From JADCRZ01 sp031399065 (GTDB taxonomy: Bacteria; Bacteroidota; Bacteroidia; Chitinophagales; Chitinophagaceae): DNA of 64,000 nucleotides. Position 1 is the stretch's first letter, and each line of letters starts with the position of its first letter. Below are positions 37,935 to 47,359 of the stretch, in pieces. The notes beneath the pieces were generated by a model. It had not been told where the DNA came from. It saw nothing but the letters and a program-made list of their open reading frames with translations, and ran no database searches. Location: positions 1 to 64,000 of the forward strand of contig JANNOM010000063.1 in assembly GCA_031399065.1 (NCBI GenBank). Reading direction: 5' to 3'. Made by a program: the position numbers and the translations under genes.

Positions 37935-38306
37935 ATGACAACTCAAGAAATCGCGAAACGGTATTACGAGTTAATCCAACTCAACAGGTATGCAGAAATT
38001 TAAGATGAGCTTTACGCTTCTAATGCTATCAGTATTGAACCTAAAAACGATAGTAATCTTCCATTGACTGTGGAAGACATTGCAGCACGTCGACAAAAGG
38101 AGGGTCTGTTTTTCTCTCAAATTGACGAAATGTTTGGTGACAAGATGAGTGAAATCATCGTTTCCAATTTCTTCTCCTTACACATGACTGAAATGGATGT
38201 TAAGATGAAAGGAGAAGAGCGTAAGATTAAGAGGCAAATTGGTGTTTTTGAAGTACGAAATTGAAAGATTGCCAAAGAGGAATTTTTCTATAACGATTTT
38301 GCTTAA
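37935..38306 (+). pseudogene. SnoaL/NTF2-like protein, broken by two in-frame stops
   Basis: One frame encodes about 123 codons of a small SnoaL-like protein: MTTQEIAKRYYELIQLNRYA, a TAA at 38001-38003, then DELYASNAISIEPKN onward, a TGA at 38262-38264, and KIAKEEFFYNDFA before the final TAA. The frame stays constant throughout, so the damage is two base substitutions; GGA to TGA would restore N-G-K-I-A. A promoter-like pair precedes it and a good terminator follows. Family assignment rests on size and the typical ending of the fold. Confidence 0.75.
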
Positions 38307-38313
38307 AATGTCT

Positions 38314-38347
38314 AAACGGCTAGAAGTTTCATCTATCCGTTTTTATT
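38314..38347 (+). terminator. Rho-independent terminator
   Basis: A stem AAACGG-TAGA / TCTA-CCGTTT with one internal mismatch is followed by TTATTT. It lies right after the SnoaL-like pseudogene. Confidence 0.6.
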
Positions 38348-38512
38348 TCCCAAGCGTTTTGATTAAGTATTGAATAATCAGTTATAGGTAATCGGATTAA
38401 ATCTCACTTGAGCTATCTTACTCGTATTTTTATGTGAATTAATGTTGCTATCTGAGTTTTCAAATTAAATTTAGCCTAATATTTTTTTAAAACTTAATAA
38501 AATGTTTTATTT

Positions 38513-38527
38513 GCTAAAACGTTTAAC
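38513..38527. promoter_or_regulatory. LacI-type operator candidate before the GH3 pseudogene
   Basis: GCTAAAACGTTTAAC contains the perfect core AAACGTTT typical of LacI-family operators and lies 61 bases before the GH3 start. A closely similar GCTAAAACGGTTTAG precedes the GH39 pseudogene. Confidence 0.35.
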
Positions 38528-38587
38528 AACTACGTGTAAGGGGGTTAATTGTAACTTTCATAACCAATTTCTATCTTATTTAATCAA

Positions 38588-40679
38588 ATGAAAAAAACTT
38601 TTTTAAGTTTTGTAATACCATTGGTATGCGCTGTGAATATGCATGCACAACTAACAGCTATAAACCATTTGTCCCTTACATGACCTATCAAAAGGCTTCG
38701 AAAAGAGCAGATGCTATCCTGCGAAAAATGACAGTTGATGAAAAGATAGAAATGATACGTGGCAAAGGCCTTCACATCACTGAATTTAAAGAATACGGCA
38801 TTCTGGCTGTAAATTTTACTGATGCCAGTCAGGGTGTACGTTTAAATGCACCTTCTGATACAACTTCTGTAAACCTTACCAAAAAGTCGGTTGCTTTTCC
38901 GGCGCCTATTGCACTGGCAGCCACTTGGAATACACAACTAGCTTATCAATATGCACAGGCTATAGGTGAAGAAGCCCGTTCCAAGGCCATCAATGTTTTG
39001 TTAGGTCCGGGGCTCAATGTCTATCGTATCTCGCAAAATGGCCGCAACTTTGAATATTTTGGGGAAGATCCTTATTTAATATCTCGACTGGTAGAAAACT
39101 ATGTGTCAGGTATGCAAAGTACCGGTACAATGGCTGTAATTAAACATTTTGTAGCTAACAATACTGATTTAGACCGTCGGAAGAGTAACTCGATAGTTGA
39201 CGAACGAGCTTTGCATGAAATATATATGCCGGGTTTTAAAGCCGGGATAGATGCCGGTGCCCTGGGAGTGATGACTTCTTACAACCTGGTTAATGGTGAA
39301 TGGGCCGGACAAAGTGAATATGTAATTAAACAATTGCTTCGTCGGGATTTAGGCTTCAAAGGGATGGTGATGTCTGACTGGACATCGGTTTGGGATGCAG
39401 AAAAAATTATCAAATCAGGTCAAAACCTGGAGATGCCGAACGGAGAGAGCTTGAAGCAGACTAAAGAACTATTAAATGCCGGCAAGGTCACTATAGATCA
39501 AATTAATCAAATGGTAAAACCTATCATGATAACCTGTATGATGATGGGCTACTATGATAAGCCCGCTTTGGTAAAAGATGCCGAAAAGCCATATCCTCAA
39601 CATGAGCAAGTTGCGCTTGAAACTGCCCGACAAGGTATAGTACTTTTAAAAAACAGCGAAAATACCCTTCCGCTAAGTGCCGATGCCCAAATATGGGTAA
39701 CAGGTAAATATGTTAGTAAAAATGCACAAGGGGGTGGCTCTGCCAGGGTATTGGGTTATAACACTATAAATATGACCGCTGCGTTAAAGCAACAGTTTAG
39801 AAATGTAAAATTTATCGACCAGCTTACCGATGACGAAATAAAAAATGCGCCATACATTATACTCTCAACAGGCACTAATGATGCGGCGGCCATTGACCGG
39901 CTTTTCAGTCTTTCTAAAGCCGAGAACGAAAAAATTGTTCGCATCTGTAGCTTAAACCCACATACTATTGTGGTTGTAAATTCCGGGTCGGGTATAAACA
40001 TGAGCGATTGGAAGGATAAGGCAGTTGCTATAATTTATTCATGGTATCCCGGGCAATAGGGCAGGTTGCCCTTGCCGAAATTTTAAGCGGCAAAATCAAT
40101 CCCTCAGGTAAGTTGCCATTCACTATCGAAAAAGACTTTAAAGATTCTCCGGGATATGGTTATGAACCGGGCGACAGGCCAATGAATAAAAATGCGCCAA
40201 AGGATGGCGACCGTTCAAAGATTTACGATGTCAAATACAATGAAGGGATATTTGTGGGATACCGCTGGTACGAAAAGAAAAAAATAGAGCCGCTGTTCCC
40301 GTTTGGTTTTGGAATATCGTACACACAGTTTTCTTACACTAATCTACAGGTAAATACCACTAACTTTAATAAGAGCAAAAGCGTCACAGTAAGCTTTGAT
40401 GTAAAAAATACAGGAACTGTTGATGGTACCGAGGTTGCACAATTGTATGTTGAAGATCAGCATAGTACAATTGAACGCCCGGTTAAAGAATTAAAAGGAT
40501 TCAAGAAGGAGTTCATTAAGCAGGGTGAAACCAAACGGATAACCCTGCAGCTATCCAAGCATGACTTCGAGTACTGGCATCCGCAAAAAAAAGAATGGAC
40601 GTTTGAGCGTGGTAAATTTATCATAGGTGTAGGTGGTTCAAGTGCTGAAATGGAATTAAACAAACCAATTATATTGTAA
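38588..40679 (+). pseudogene. GH3 beta-glucosidase/beta-xylosidase, two frameshifts
   Basis: The first frame gives a signal peptide (MKKTFLSFVIPLVCAVNMHA) and then stops. The mature protein continues in another frame from NSYKPFVPYMTYQKASKRAD, with GH3 landmarks: GLNVYRISQNGRNFEYFGED, KHFVANN, and the nucleophile Asp in GMVMSDWTSVWDAEK. This frame ends at a TAG (40057-40059) within WYPGQ, and the rest (AIGQVALAEILSGKINPSG to the fibronectin type III-like tail) is in a third frame. So indels near 38655 and 40050 break a gene of about 695 codons. Sites are not homopolymers, so simple read error is not obvious. Domain content is complete otherwise. Confidence 0.88.
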
Positions 40680-40683
40680 TAGT

Positions 40684-40882
40684 AATCGGTTTACACCAAA
40701 AGTATTTAACACCAGCATTAAGCAATCATTTTTAAAACCCGGCATAACCTATCAGGCCGATATTTATGAAGATGATAGTAACGAAAGCATTAAAAACGGA
40801 ATGCGCGGTAACGGCCAATAATAATTTAAGTTTGAACATTAACAAGGGTAGTGGTGAATCTGTTATTTTTACAGCGCAATAA
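40684..40882 (+). pseudogene. GH97 C-terminal relic
   Basis: Immediately after the GH3 pseudogene, a frame reads FLKPGITYQADIYEDDSNES with IKNGM, then in a second frame AVTANNNLSLNINKGSGES, then VIFTAQ and a TAA at 40880. The Y-x-A-x-I-Y-E-D pattern and closing strands belong to the C-terminal beta domain of GH97 (SusB-type alpha-glucosidase/galactosidase). One frameshift (near 40803) lies inside, and the catalytic part is gone. A deletion junction with the GH3 end is likely at about 40684. Confidence 0.7.
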
Positions 40883-40893
40883 TTACGCATATA

Positions 40894-43713
40894 ATGTTTA
40901 AAACAATTAAGTACTATCACATAGTTCTTGGCATGGTTACAGGATGCCTTTTTTGTAAAACAGCCTCGGCACAGATTATTTCCATACCACAAACGGTTAC
41001 TGCACAGCATCCGCGCATTTATACCAGTAATAGCGAAAAACACCAGTTAAAAATTAAAATAAACGGAACTCCATGGGCCAAAGCAGTGTTTGAGCGGGCA
41101 GTTAACCGCTTAAAGCCTTATATGGCCTATTACCAAAAAGACAGTACCTGGCTGGTATCGCGTTTGCAAATGCACTGGAAAACGCATCGCACTGATATTT
41201 TTACCCGCGATAATTCTTTTATAAAAGCCGAAGGCAATGCCCCGGTGCCAACGGTAAGGTACACCGGGTCGAGAGACTGGTCTACACCTTATAGTAGCCC
41301 GGCTATAAAGGACCTTGTGCCTTATGCTGACCCTGACAACGGCACCGTTTATATGCTCAAGAACGGTAAGGGCGAATGGACAGAACCAGCAGCAACAGGC
41401 TTAAACATCGAACGGATTAACGAGAACATCCTTAACCTCGTACAAGATGCCGCTTTTATATACTGGTACACCGGCAAAACCGAGTATGCGGCCTTTGCTT
41501 CATCGGTATTAATTACCTATGTTAAAGGCTTATATTACCTTAATTTACCTATAGATTTAAAAGACGGAAAACCCAATAATATATCGGGCTTAACCTCGTT
41601 TGAAGTGATACATGAGGGGGTAATTATACCTGTAACCATCAGTTACGATTTTTTATACAGCTACCTGGAGCAGAAGGAGCCCGGTTTTGCAACAAAATTT
41701 GCTGCGCCTGTATTTCAAAAATGGGCCGATAACATCACACTTAAAGGGGTACCCAACAACAACTGGAATATTTTTGAGGCCAGGTTTATGTCGTACCTGG
41801 CTATGGCGCTTGATAATAACAGCGCCTATGAAAACGGCAAGGGGACACAGTATTACCTGGATATTATTTACAACCGTCCTATGCCGGTGCAGGCTCCATT
41901 AACCGAGAGTTTGAAGCGGTTTGACAGTAATACCGGTATATGGTATGAGGCCCCGGGCTACTCAATGAGCGTTTCGGAGGATTTGTTGAAAATAGTATTG
42001 CTTACCGACCGGGTAATGAACGGCGCAGCCAAACCCATTATGCCTTTCTTAAAAAAGGCCGTGGCTGCCACTGCCCAATACCTTATGCCCAATAAACACA
42101 CCGTAGCATTTGGCGATGCCCATTACGACAGGTTGCCCAATAAAACAATGGAGTACATGGTTAGCTGGTGCCGGAAGTATGAAGAAGTTACCGATGAACA
42201 GTATTATACCAACCTTTTAAAATACAGCCAGCCCGATGATTATAGTAGGGTAAATGCTTCACTCTTCGACCTGTTTTTTTATGTTACGAACTTGCAAAAA
42301 GCCCAAAACAAAGACTTGAAGGATTTTGCCACACCAACCTTTTACGCGCCCAACGTAAGCTGGTTTGCACAGCGTAATGGTTTTAGCAGCAATACAGGTA
42401 TGATGATTTCACTAAACGCATCACTGGGTAACCATGCCCATGCCAATGGTATCAGCATGGAGTTATACGGTAAGGGGTATCCACTTGCGCCCGACTTTGC
42501 CGCAGGCGATAGTTACTGGCAGCAAAACCACCGGGAGTTTTATTCGCAGTTTGCAGCGCATAATACGGTGGTGGTCAACGGCAAATCAACCTATGGTAGT
42601 ATGCGGAGCAACCAGCCTTTTGAGCTTAAAGACTATTATCCGGCTCTACTTAAAAAAGATCATTTCTTTAAAAATATAACCTACACCCGTGTTGCCTTCA
42701 CCGAACCGGCAACCCAGGCTAACCAGTTACGGCTGCTCAGCATTATACGCACCAGCGATTCTACAGGCTATTATATTGATATTTTTCGTTCTGCAACAAA
42801 AAATAAAACCGATATAAAGAACGAATATTTGTACCATAATATAGGTCAGCGAAGCTGGATAACAGATGCTGATAACAATGCAATAACACTAAAGCCTACC
42901 AACGAGCTATCAGCGGACAAAGGGGATGTAGTGGGCTACAATTACTTTACCGATAAAACCGCGGCAAGCTATAACGGCGATTTTAAGGCTACATTTGAAT
43001 TAAAAGACGTATCGCCCAAACCTATATGGATGAACCTGTGGATGCAGGGGCAGCCCGGTCGCGAAGTTTTTTCCGTTAACTCTCCGAAGTCGAGGGCATT
43101 AAGGAACGATGTGCTTCCTCCTGATATTGCCGCAGCTAAAGTGCCTACCTTAGTTGTGCGGCAAAAAGGCGAGGCCTGGACCAGGCCTTTTGTAGCAGTG
43201 ATAGAGCCATCTTACGCCAGCGAACAATCCATAAGTACAATCAGCAGTTTCACTGCACAACAGGAAAACCAGTTTTTTACCGGCCTTAAGGTGATAAATA
43301 AAGACAAGAGTACGCAATACATATTTGCCGATGCCGAGGGTACTGAAACCAACTTATACCAGGATTATGCGGCAACTGCTGCCTATGCGGTAGCGGGTGT
43401 AAAACAAGGCAAACTTGATTACCTGTTTTTGGGCAACGGAAAATCTTTTTTTAAAGGGAGCTACGGCCTGCAGGCGCTTGATTCAACAGTAACCGCAGCC
43501 CTAACGTTTGAGGGTAAAACCTGGAAGCTGTATGCAGATAAAGCCATACAGGTTTATTTGCCGTTACCCTTAAAAAGCACCCGCGCAATAGTAGAAACGG
43601 TAGACGAAACAGGTAAAAAAAATACCTACCGTGGAAAAATTATTAATGGTAAACAAGCTGTATTCAGTTTGCCGGTGCCAGCTTATCATGAATTAAAACT
43701 TTATCTTAAATAA
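40894..43713 (+). CDS. Heparinase II/III-family polysaccharide lyase
   Basis: A 939-residue exported protein with signal peptide (about 1-27). An (alpha/alpha) toroid-like helical region covers about 60-470, including NNWNIFEARFMSYLAMAL and TGIWYEAPGYSMSVSEDLL. A beta-sheet domain follows, with the family motif NHAHANGISMELYGKGY and YSQFAAHNTVVVNGKSTYG in the heparinase II/III C-terminal region; catalytic-type Tyr and His residues are kept there. Such lyases cleave uronic-acid-containing polysaccharides by beta-elimination. The substrate is unclear. It begins 11 bases after the GH97 relic and is the only intact catabolic gene in the 38.6-44.9 kb graveyard. Confidence 0.8.
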   Translation: MFKTIKYYHIVLGMVTGCLFCKTASAQIISIPQTVTAQHPRIYTSNSEKHQLKIKINGTPWAKAVFERAVNRLKPYMAYYQKDSTWLVSRLQMHWKTHRTDIFTRDNSFIKAEGNAPVPTVRYTGSRDWSTPYSSPAIKDLVPYADPDNGTVYMLKNGKGEWTEPAATGLNIERINENILNLVQDAAFIYWYTGKTEYAAFASSVLITYVKGLYYLNLPIDLKDGKPNNISGLTSFEVIHEGVIIPVTISYDFLYSYLEQKEPGFATKFAAPVFQKWADNITLKGVPNNNWNIFEARFMSYLAMALDNNSAYENGKGTQYYLDIIYNRPMPVQAPLTESLKRFDSNTGIWYEAPGYSMSVSEDLLKIVLLTDRVMNGAAKPIMPFLKKAVAATAQYLMPNKHTVAFGDAHYDRLPNKTMEYMVSWCRKYEEVTDEQYYTNLLKYSQPDDYSRVNASLFDLFFYVTNLQKAQNKDLKDFATPTFYAPNVSWFAQRNGFSSNTGMMISLNASLGNHAHANGISMELYGKGYPLAPDFAAGDSYWQQNHREFYSQFAAHNTVVVNGKSTYGSMRSNQPFELKDYYPALLKKDHFFKNITYTRVAFTEPATQANQLRLLSIIRTSDSTGYYIDIFRSATKNKTDIKNEYLYHNIGQRSWITDADNNAITLKPTNELSADKGDVVGYNYFTDKTAASYNGDFKATFELKDVSPKPIWMNLWMQGQPGREVFSVNSPKSRALRNDVLPPDIAAAKVPTLVVRQKGEAWTRPFVAVIEPSYASEQSISTISSFTAQQENQFFTGLKVINKDKSTQYIFADAEGTETNLYQDYAATAAYAVAGVKQGKLDYLFLGNGKSFFKGSYGLQALDSTVTAALTFEGKTWKLYADKAIQVYLPLPLKSTRAIVETVDETGKKNTYRGKIINGKQAVFSLPVPAYHELKLYLK

Positions 43714-43743
43714 CACGATGCAGCAATTTAATCAAATACCATT

Positions 43744-43763
43744 TTTTAGTAAAATTGCTAAAA
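43744..43763. promoter_or_regulatory. LacI-type operator candidate, same arms as O1
   Basis: TTTTAG and CTAAAA arms flank an 8-base centre that also ends in ATTG, as in operator O1 at 12971, which has the same arms around a 10-base centre. A shorter dyad CTAAA/TTTAG follows at 43802-43815. Confidence 0.4.
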
Positions 43764-43801
43764 AGCAGTAAGCACATACAGTGGAAAATTTGTTTCAAAA
43801 G

Positions 43802-43830
43802 CTAAAACGGTTTAGAAATTTATACATTTG
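43802..43830 (+). promoter_or_regulatory. Operator-like dyad and -7 box before the GH39 pseudogene
   Basis: CTAAAACGGTTTAG (arms CTAAA and TTTAG) ends 7 bases before TACATTTG (43823-43830), an exact TAnnTTTG box. The operator-then-box layout repeats that of the GH95 promoter. Confidence 0.45.
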
Positions 43831-43939
43831 CTAACCGGTAAACCTGTAGTAAGCATAAATTTAAACCATGCTTTTTTATTCAGTAGTAGTATACAGGAAG
43901 TTAAACAAATACTTTAAAGCAGTATATACAAATCATATA

Positions 43940-44901
43940 ATGAGGAAGATATTATACTACATGCTTTGTTACCTGCTATTATCTAATATGGGTTTTGCAC
44001 GAACCAACCGTTCTATTAATGCCGATATGCAACAGGTAAAAGGTAATACCAGTACTATGTTTAATTTTTGTGTCGGTGCAGGCAGTGCAAATGAAGGCCT
44101 CTGGGCCGATTGGCAGCAGCAGCTTACCGAGGTTCAAAAGGTAATGCACTTCAAATACATTCGATTTCATGGTCTATTGCATGATGATATGGGGTGTATA
44201 AAGAAGACGCCAACGGTAAACCCATCTACAACTGGCAGTATGTTGATAAACTTTACGATTTTTTGCTTAGTATAAAAATCAGGCCTTTTGTTGAGTTTGG
44301 CTTTATGCCTGCTGCCCTGGCAACTGATGCCAGCAAAACCGTTTTTTGGTGGAAGGGTATCAACACGCCACCCAAAGATTATAATAAATGGAATGACCTG
44401 ATTGCGGCTATGGTTAAACATTTTGAGGAACGTTATGGCAAAGAAGAAGTTCAGCAATGGTATTTTGAAGTATAGAACGAACCTAACTTAACCTCTTTTT
44501 GGTCGGCCGGGCGCGATAAGTATTTTAAACTTTATAATGTAACTTCTAAAGCGGTTAAATCAGTATCGGCCAACTATCGTGTAGGCGGCCCGGCTACTTC
44601 GGGCAAAACCTGGGTACGCGAGTTTATCAATCACTGTAAACAAAACAACTTACCGGTCGATTTCATCTCCACCCACGCTTACGGTTCGGGAAGTTTTTTG
44701 GATGAGTTCGGCACCAGAGGCTTTGAGCGTATATCGTTAAAACCGGGTGAAAGCAAAACAGTGAACTTTACGCTACACCCCGATGACCTGGCTTTGTTAG
44801 ATATAAACATGAACTACGTGGTAGAACCCGGAACGTTTAAAGTGATGATAAGCAATTCGTCCGAAAGTATTAAGCTGGAAAAGCAATTTATTATTAAATA
44901 A
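43940..44901 (+). pseudogene. GH39 enzyme fused to a GH3 tail, with frameshift and nonsense codon
   Basis: The N-terminal part is a GH39 (beta-xylosidase-type) protein with signal peptide: FNFCVGAGSANEGLWADW, FKYIRFHGLLHDDMG, then after a one-base frameshift (near 44196) YKEDANGKPIYNWQYVDKLY. The acid/base loop reads FEV-stop-NEPNL: a TAG (44473-44475) replaces the expected Trp. The same frame runs on through DFISTHAYGSGSFLDEFGTR and then, near 44718, changes to GFERISLKPGESKTVNFTLH, the C-terminal fibronectin-like domain of a GH3 enzyme, ending properly at 44901. The GH39 nucleophile region is missing. So a deletion joined a GH39 gene in frame to the tail of a GH3 gene, and point damage followed or preceded it. 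Confidence 0.85.
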
Positions 44902-45316
44902 TTATCCATCACAACCAATTACATCTCAAATAGCTGTAGATAAAGGCTAAGTATATTCTTATTATAGGGTTAGCTGTCTTATGCATTACCCAAAAAAGGG
45001 AGCCTTCAATTTCAAAACCAGGAATTGAAATCGAAATCTAAATTGTTGGTGGCACCGCATAAATGAATAAGCGGATTTGTCTAATGCATAAATTTGAGGC
45101 TATAAAAGAATAACGATAAAAACAATATTCGGACTTCAAAGTCAATATTACTCATCTTTAAAACCAAGTGATTTAGTATATATCATTTTTAATCTTAGGA
45201 GTCGCCAATGCGCAAGATGTCTAAAAGCATTGAAATCAAGACGGTTGAAATAAACCCCAACTATAAACATTATCCTTATTTTTGTATACGATTGCTTTTA
45301 AAACCCGGGAAGCTGT
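44902..45316. other. 415-base gap before locus B
   Basis: No intact gene. On the plus strand a piece around 45190-45225 reads ISFLILGVANAQD in one frame, like the end of a signal peptide, then changes frame to SKSIEIKTVEINPNYKHYP; it could be a decayed exported protein. A TATTTTTG box at 45277-45284 precedes the sigma factor gene by 32 bases. Confidence 0.35.
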
Positions 45317-45910
45317 ATGATGAATATGGATGATCAAAACAAGACAGATTCATTGCTGATATTCAAATTGAGTCAAGGCGATCAGCTTGCATTTAAATCT
45401 CTTTTTGAGAAGTATCGTAATCAACTTTTCACCTACTTGTATAAAATAACTAAATCAGCGGAGACTTCCGAAGAAATTGTTTTGGATGTGTTCCTGAAGA
45501 TATGGGATGGTAGAGAGTTGGCGGCTGGAATTGAAAATTTTAATTCATTTCTTTATCGCGTTGCGCATAATAAGGCAATTGATTTTTTAAGGTCCGTAAA
45601 AAATAACCCATTAATGCAACATGAATTATGGGAGGCGATGCAGGAGCAAATTTCTGGTGAGGCTGCGGACGCCAACCTGATGTTAAAGAATACGGAAGAT
45701 TTGCTAAATAACGCCATCGGCAATTTATCCCCCCAGCGGCAAAAGGTTTTTATTTTGCACCATCATCATGGGTTTACCAATGATGAAATTGCAAGGAAGC
45801 TTTCCCTTTCGAAAAATACGGTACGCAATCACCTCTTTGCCTCGTTTGAATTTATACGCAAATTCGTCTCTGCAGGACTTGAATTGGTTATCCTGTTCTA
45901 CCTTATTTAA
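45317..45910 (+). CDS. ECF-type RNA polymerase sigma factor (locus B)
   Basis: A 197-residue sigma-70 family factor: region 2 (about 20-90; SEEIVLDVFLKIWDGREL) and region 4 (about 125-185; FTNDEIARKLSLSKNTVRNH). Followed by a terminator hairpin, then fecR and susC/susD, repeating the layout of locus A. It differs clearly in sequence from the sigma factor at 17758, so the two would each answer their own receptor. Confidence 0.93.
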   Translation: MMNMDDQNKTDSLLIFKLSQGDQLAFKSLFEKYRNQLFTYLYKITKSAETSEEIVLDVFLKIWDGRELAAGIENFNSFLYRVAHNKAIDFLRSVKNNPLMQHELWEAMQEQISGEAADANLMLKNTEDLLNNAIGNLSPQRQKVFILHHHHGFTNDEIARKLSLSKNTVRNHLFASFEFIRKFVSAGLELVILFYLI

Positions 45911-45929
45911 TATTTTAATAAATTTTTTA

Positions 45930-45958
45930 GCCTGTATTGGTACAGGCCCTTTTTCTTT
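45930..45958 (+). terminator. Rho-independent terminator between sigma and fecR (locus B)
   Basis: A perfect 7-bp stem GCCTGTA/TACAGGC with loop TTGG is followed by CCTTTTTCTTT. It lies 19 bases after the sigma stop and would separate sigma expression from the rest of the locus. Confidence 0.65.
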
Positions 45959-45967
45959 ACGTCTTAT
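45950..45967 (+). promoter_or_regulatory. Pyrimidine-rich motif before fecR, candidate ECF promoter (locus B)
   Basis: TTTTTCTTTACGTCTTAT overlaps the U-run of the terminator and lies 29 bases before fecR. It resembles the motif in the same place in locus A. Confidence 0.35.
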
Positions 45968-45996
45968 ACTACAGTATTGCCCTCTAAAATTGCTGT

Positions 45997-47214
45997 ATGT
46001 CACAAAACACTCTTCGTTTAAATGCTCTGTTTAAGCTCTATCTCGATGATTCAATCTCAGCAGAGGAATATAAAGAATTGTTGGAATTGTTAGATGTTTC
46101 CACAATTAACCAATCACTGTCATCAGAATTAAGAGAATTATGGACACAGTCTTCACATGGGTCAATAGGACTTCCACCTAAGATATGGGATGACAGGTTG
46201 AATTTCCTGCTGCAGCAAATGGATGCGGGGTCTGATGCAGCGGCACCTATAGAAAAAATATCCAGATGGTACAGGGTAAGATGGGCAGCCGCCATCCTTT
46301 TAATCCTCCTGTCGTCTGTTACTTATTACTTATTAAAAAAACCGGGGCCATCTTTATCGACAAATGCTGTGACAAAAAATAATGTTATGGCCAAGGACAT
46401 GATGCCTGGCGGAAATAAAGCAGTGTTGACCTTAGCAGATGGAACTTCCATTGTTTTAGACAGTTCAGCCAATGGTACGATTGCAAGTCAGGGAAATACA
46501 AAAGTTATCAAATTAAATACGGGCGAGCTGGCGTATAACTCTGCCGGCAATGTTAGTAAAGAGACTTTATTCAATACGTTATCTACACCCCGTGGCGGTC
46601 AGTACCAGCTAAGATTACCGGATGGCACAATGGTCTGGCTTAATTCAGCATCTTCATTGCGTTATCCAACCGTTTTTAAAGGTGCAGAGCGTAAAGTTGA
46701 AATTACCGGAGAAGCATATTTTGAAGTGGCGAAAAATCCTGCGTGGCCATTTAAGGTTAAAATTAATCTTTCATCCGGAGAAGGTGGAGAAGTAGAAGTA
46801 TTGGGAACTCATTTTAATATCAAGGCTTATGAGGATGAAGCATTGGTGCGTACCACTCTTTTAGTAGGAAGTGTAAAAGTAAACCATTCAGCCGGAGCAA
46901 CAACCATTAAGCCAGGGCAGCAGTTGCAATACAGTAATTCAGGACAACTGAGAATTATTAATAATGCCGATTTAGAAGAAGCAATAGCCTGGAAGGAGGG
47001 CAGGTTCTATTTTGAAGATGCTGATATTGGTTACGTAATGAGGCAGATCGCCAGATGGTACAATATTGAAGTGGAGTATAAGAGTGCTATACACAAACAT
47101 TTTGATGGAGTCATATCTAAAAATGTAAGTGTGTCAAAAGTTTTGCAGATGCTGGAAATGACGGGTGAGGTAAAATTTAAAATAGAAGGAGACAGGGTAG
47201 TTGTAATACCATAA
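45997..47214 (+). CDS. FecR-family anti-sigma factor (locus B)
   Basis: A 405-residue protein: cytoplasmic helical part (1-85), membrane helix (WAAAILLILLSSVTYYLL, about 93-110), FecR domain (about 185-290; GEAYFEVAKNPAWPFKV, VLGTHFNIKAYED) and C-terminal DUF4974 domain (from about 325; WKEGRFYFEDADIGYVMRQI). The insert between membrane helix and FecR domain is longer than in the locus A homologue. It should restrain the sigma factor at 45317 and sense the SusC at 47360. Confidence 0.93.
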   Translation: MSQNTLRLNALFKLYLDDSISAEEYKELLELLDVSTINQSLSSELRELWTQSSHGSIGLPPKIWDDRLNFLLQQMDAGSDAAAPIEKISRWYRVRWAAAILLILLSSVTYYLLKKPGPSLSTNAVTKNNVMAKDMMPGGNKAVLTLADGTSIVLDSSANGTIASQGNTKVIKLNTGELAYNSAGNVSKETLFNTLSTPRGGQYQLRLPDGTMVWLNSASSLRYPTVFKGAERKVEITGEAYFEVAKNPAWPFKVKINLSSGEGGEVEVLGTHFNIKAYEDEALVRTTLLVGSVKVNHSAGATTIKPGQQLQYSNSGQLRIINNADLEEAIAWKEGRFYFEDADIGYVMRQIARWYNIEVEYKSAIHKHFDGVISKNVSVSKVLQMLEMTGEVKFKIEGDRVVVIP

Positions 47215-47260
47215 TTCTTTTTAATACGAGTGCTATTAATAAAATAATAATCAAAAAAAG

Positions 47261-47283
47261 CGGAGGTGCTTGCGACACCCCCG
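47261..47283 (+). ncRNA. Leader hairpin with TTGCGA loop upstream of susC (locus B)
   Basis: An 8-bp stem, arms CGGAGGTG and CACCCCCG with one A-C mismatch, closes the 7-base loop CTTGCGA. Seven A's precede it, and it lies about 77 bases before the susC ATG. Position, upstream A-tract, loop and an A-C mismatch all match the locus A hairpin at 19560. Confidence 0.5.
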
Positions 47284-47359
47284 GTAAAATTTTGGCTTAT
47301 TCAATTTTTCACAATCAATCACAGACTGTTTATTGTTTCACCAAAACCAAATCAAAGTT

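Noticed and set aside
38626..40059. GH3 start at ATG 38626
   Set aside because: That frame's first residues (MRCEYACTTN) are not a signal peptide, while the frame from 38588 encodes a good one; the start is an artefact of a frameshift.
40030..40070. Programmed frameshift in the GH3 gene
   Set aside because: There is no slippery heptamer or stimulatory hairpin, GH3 families do not use one, and a second shift near 38655 breaks the same gene.
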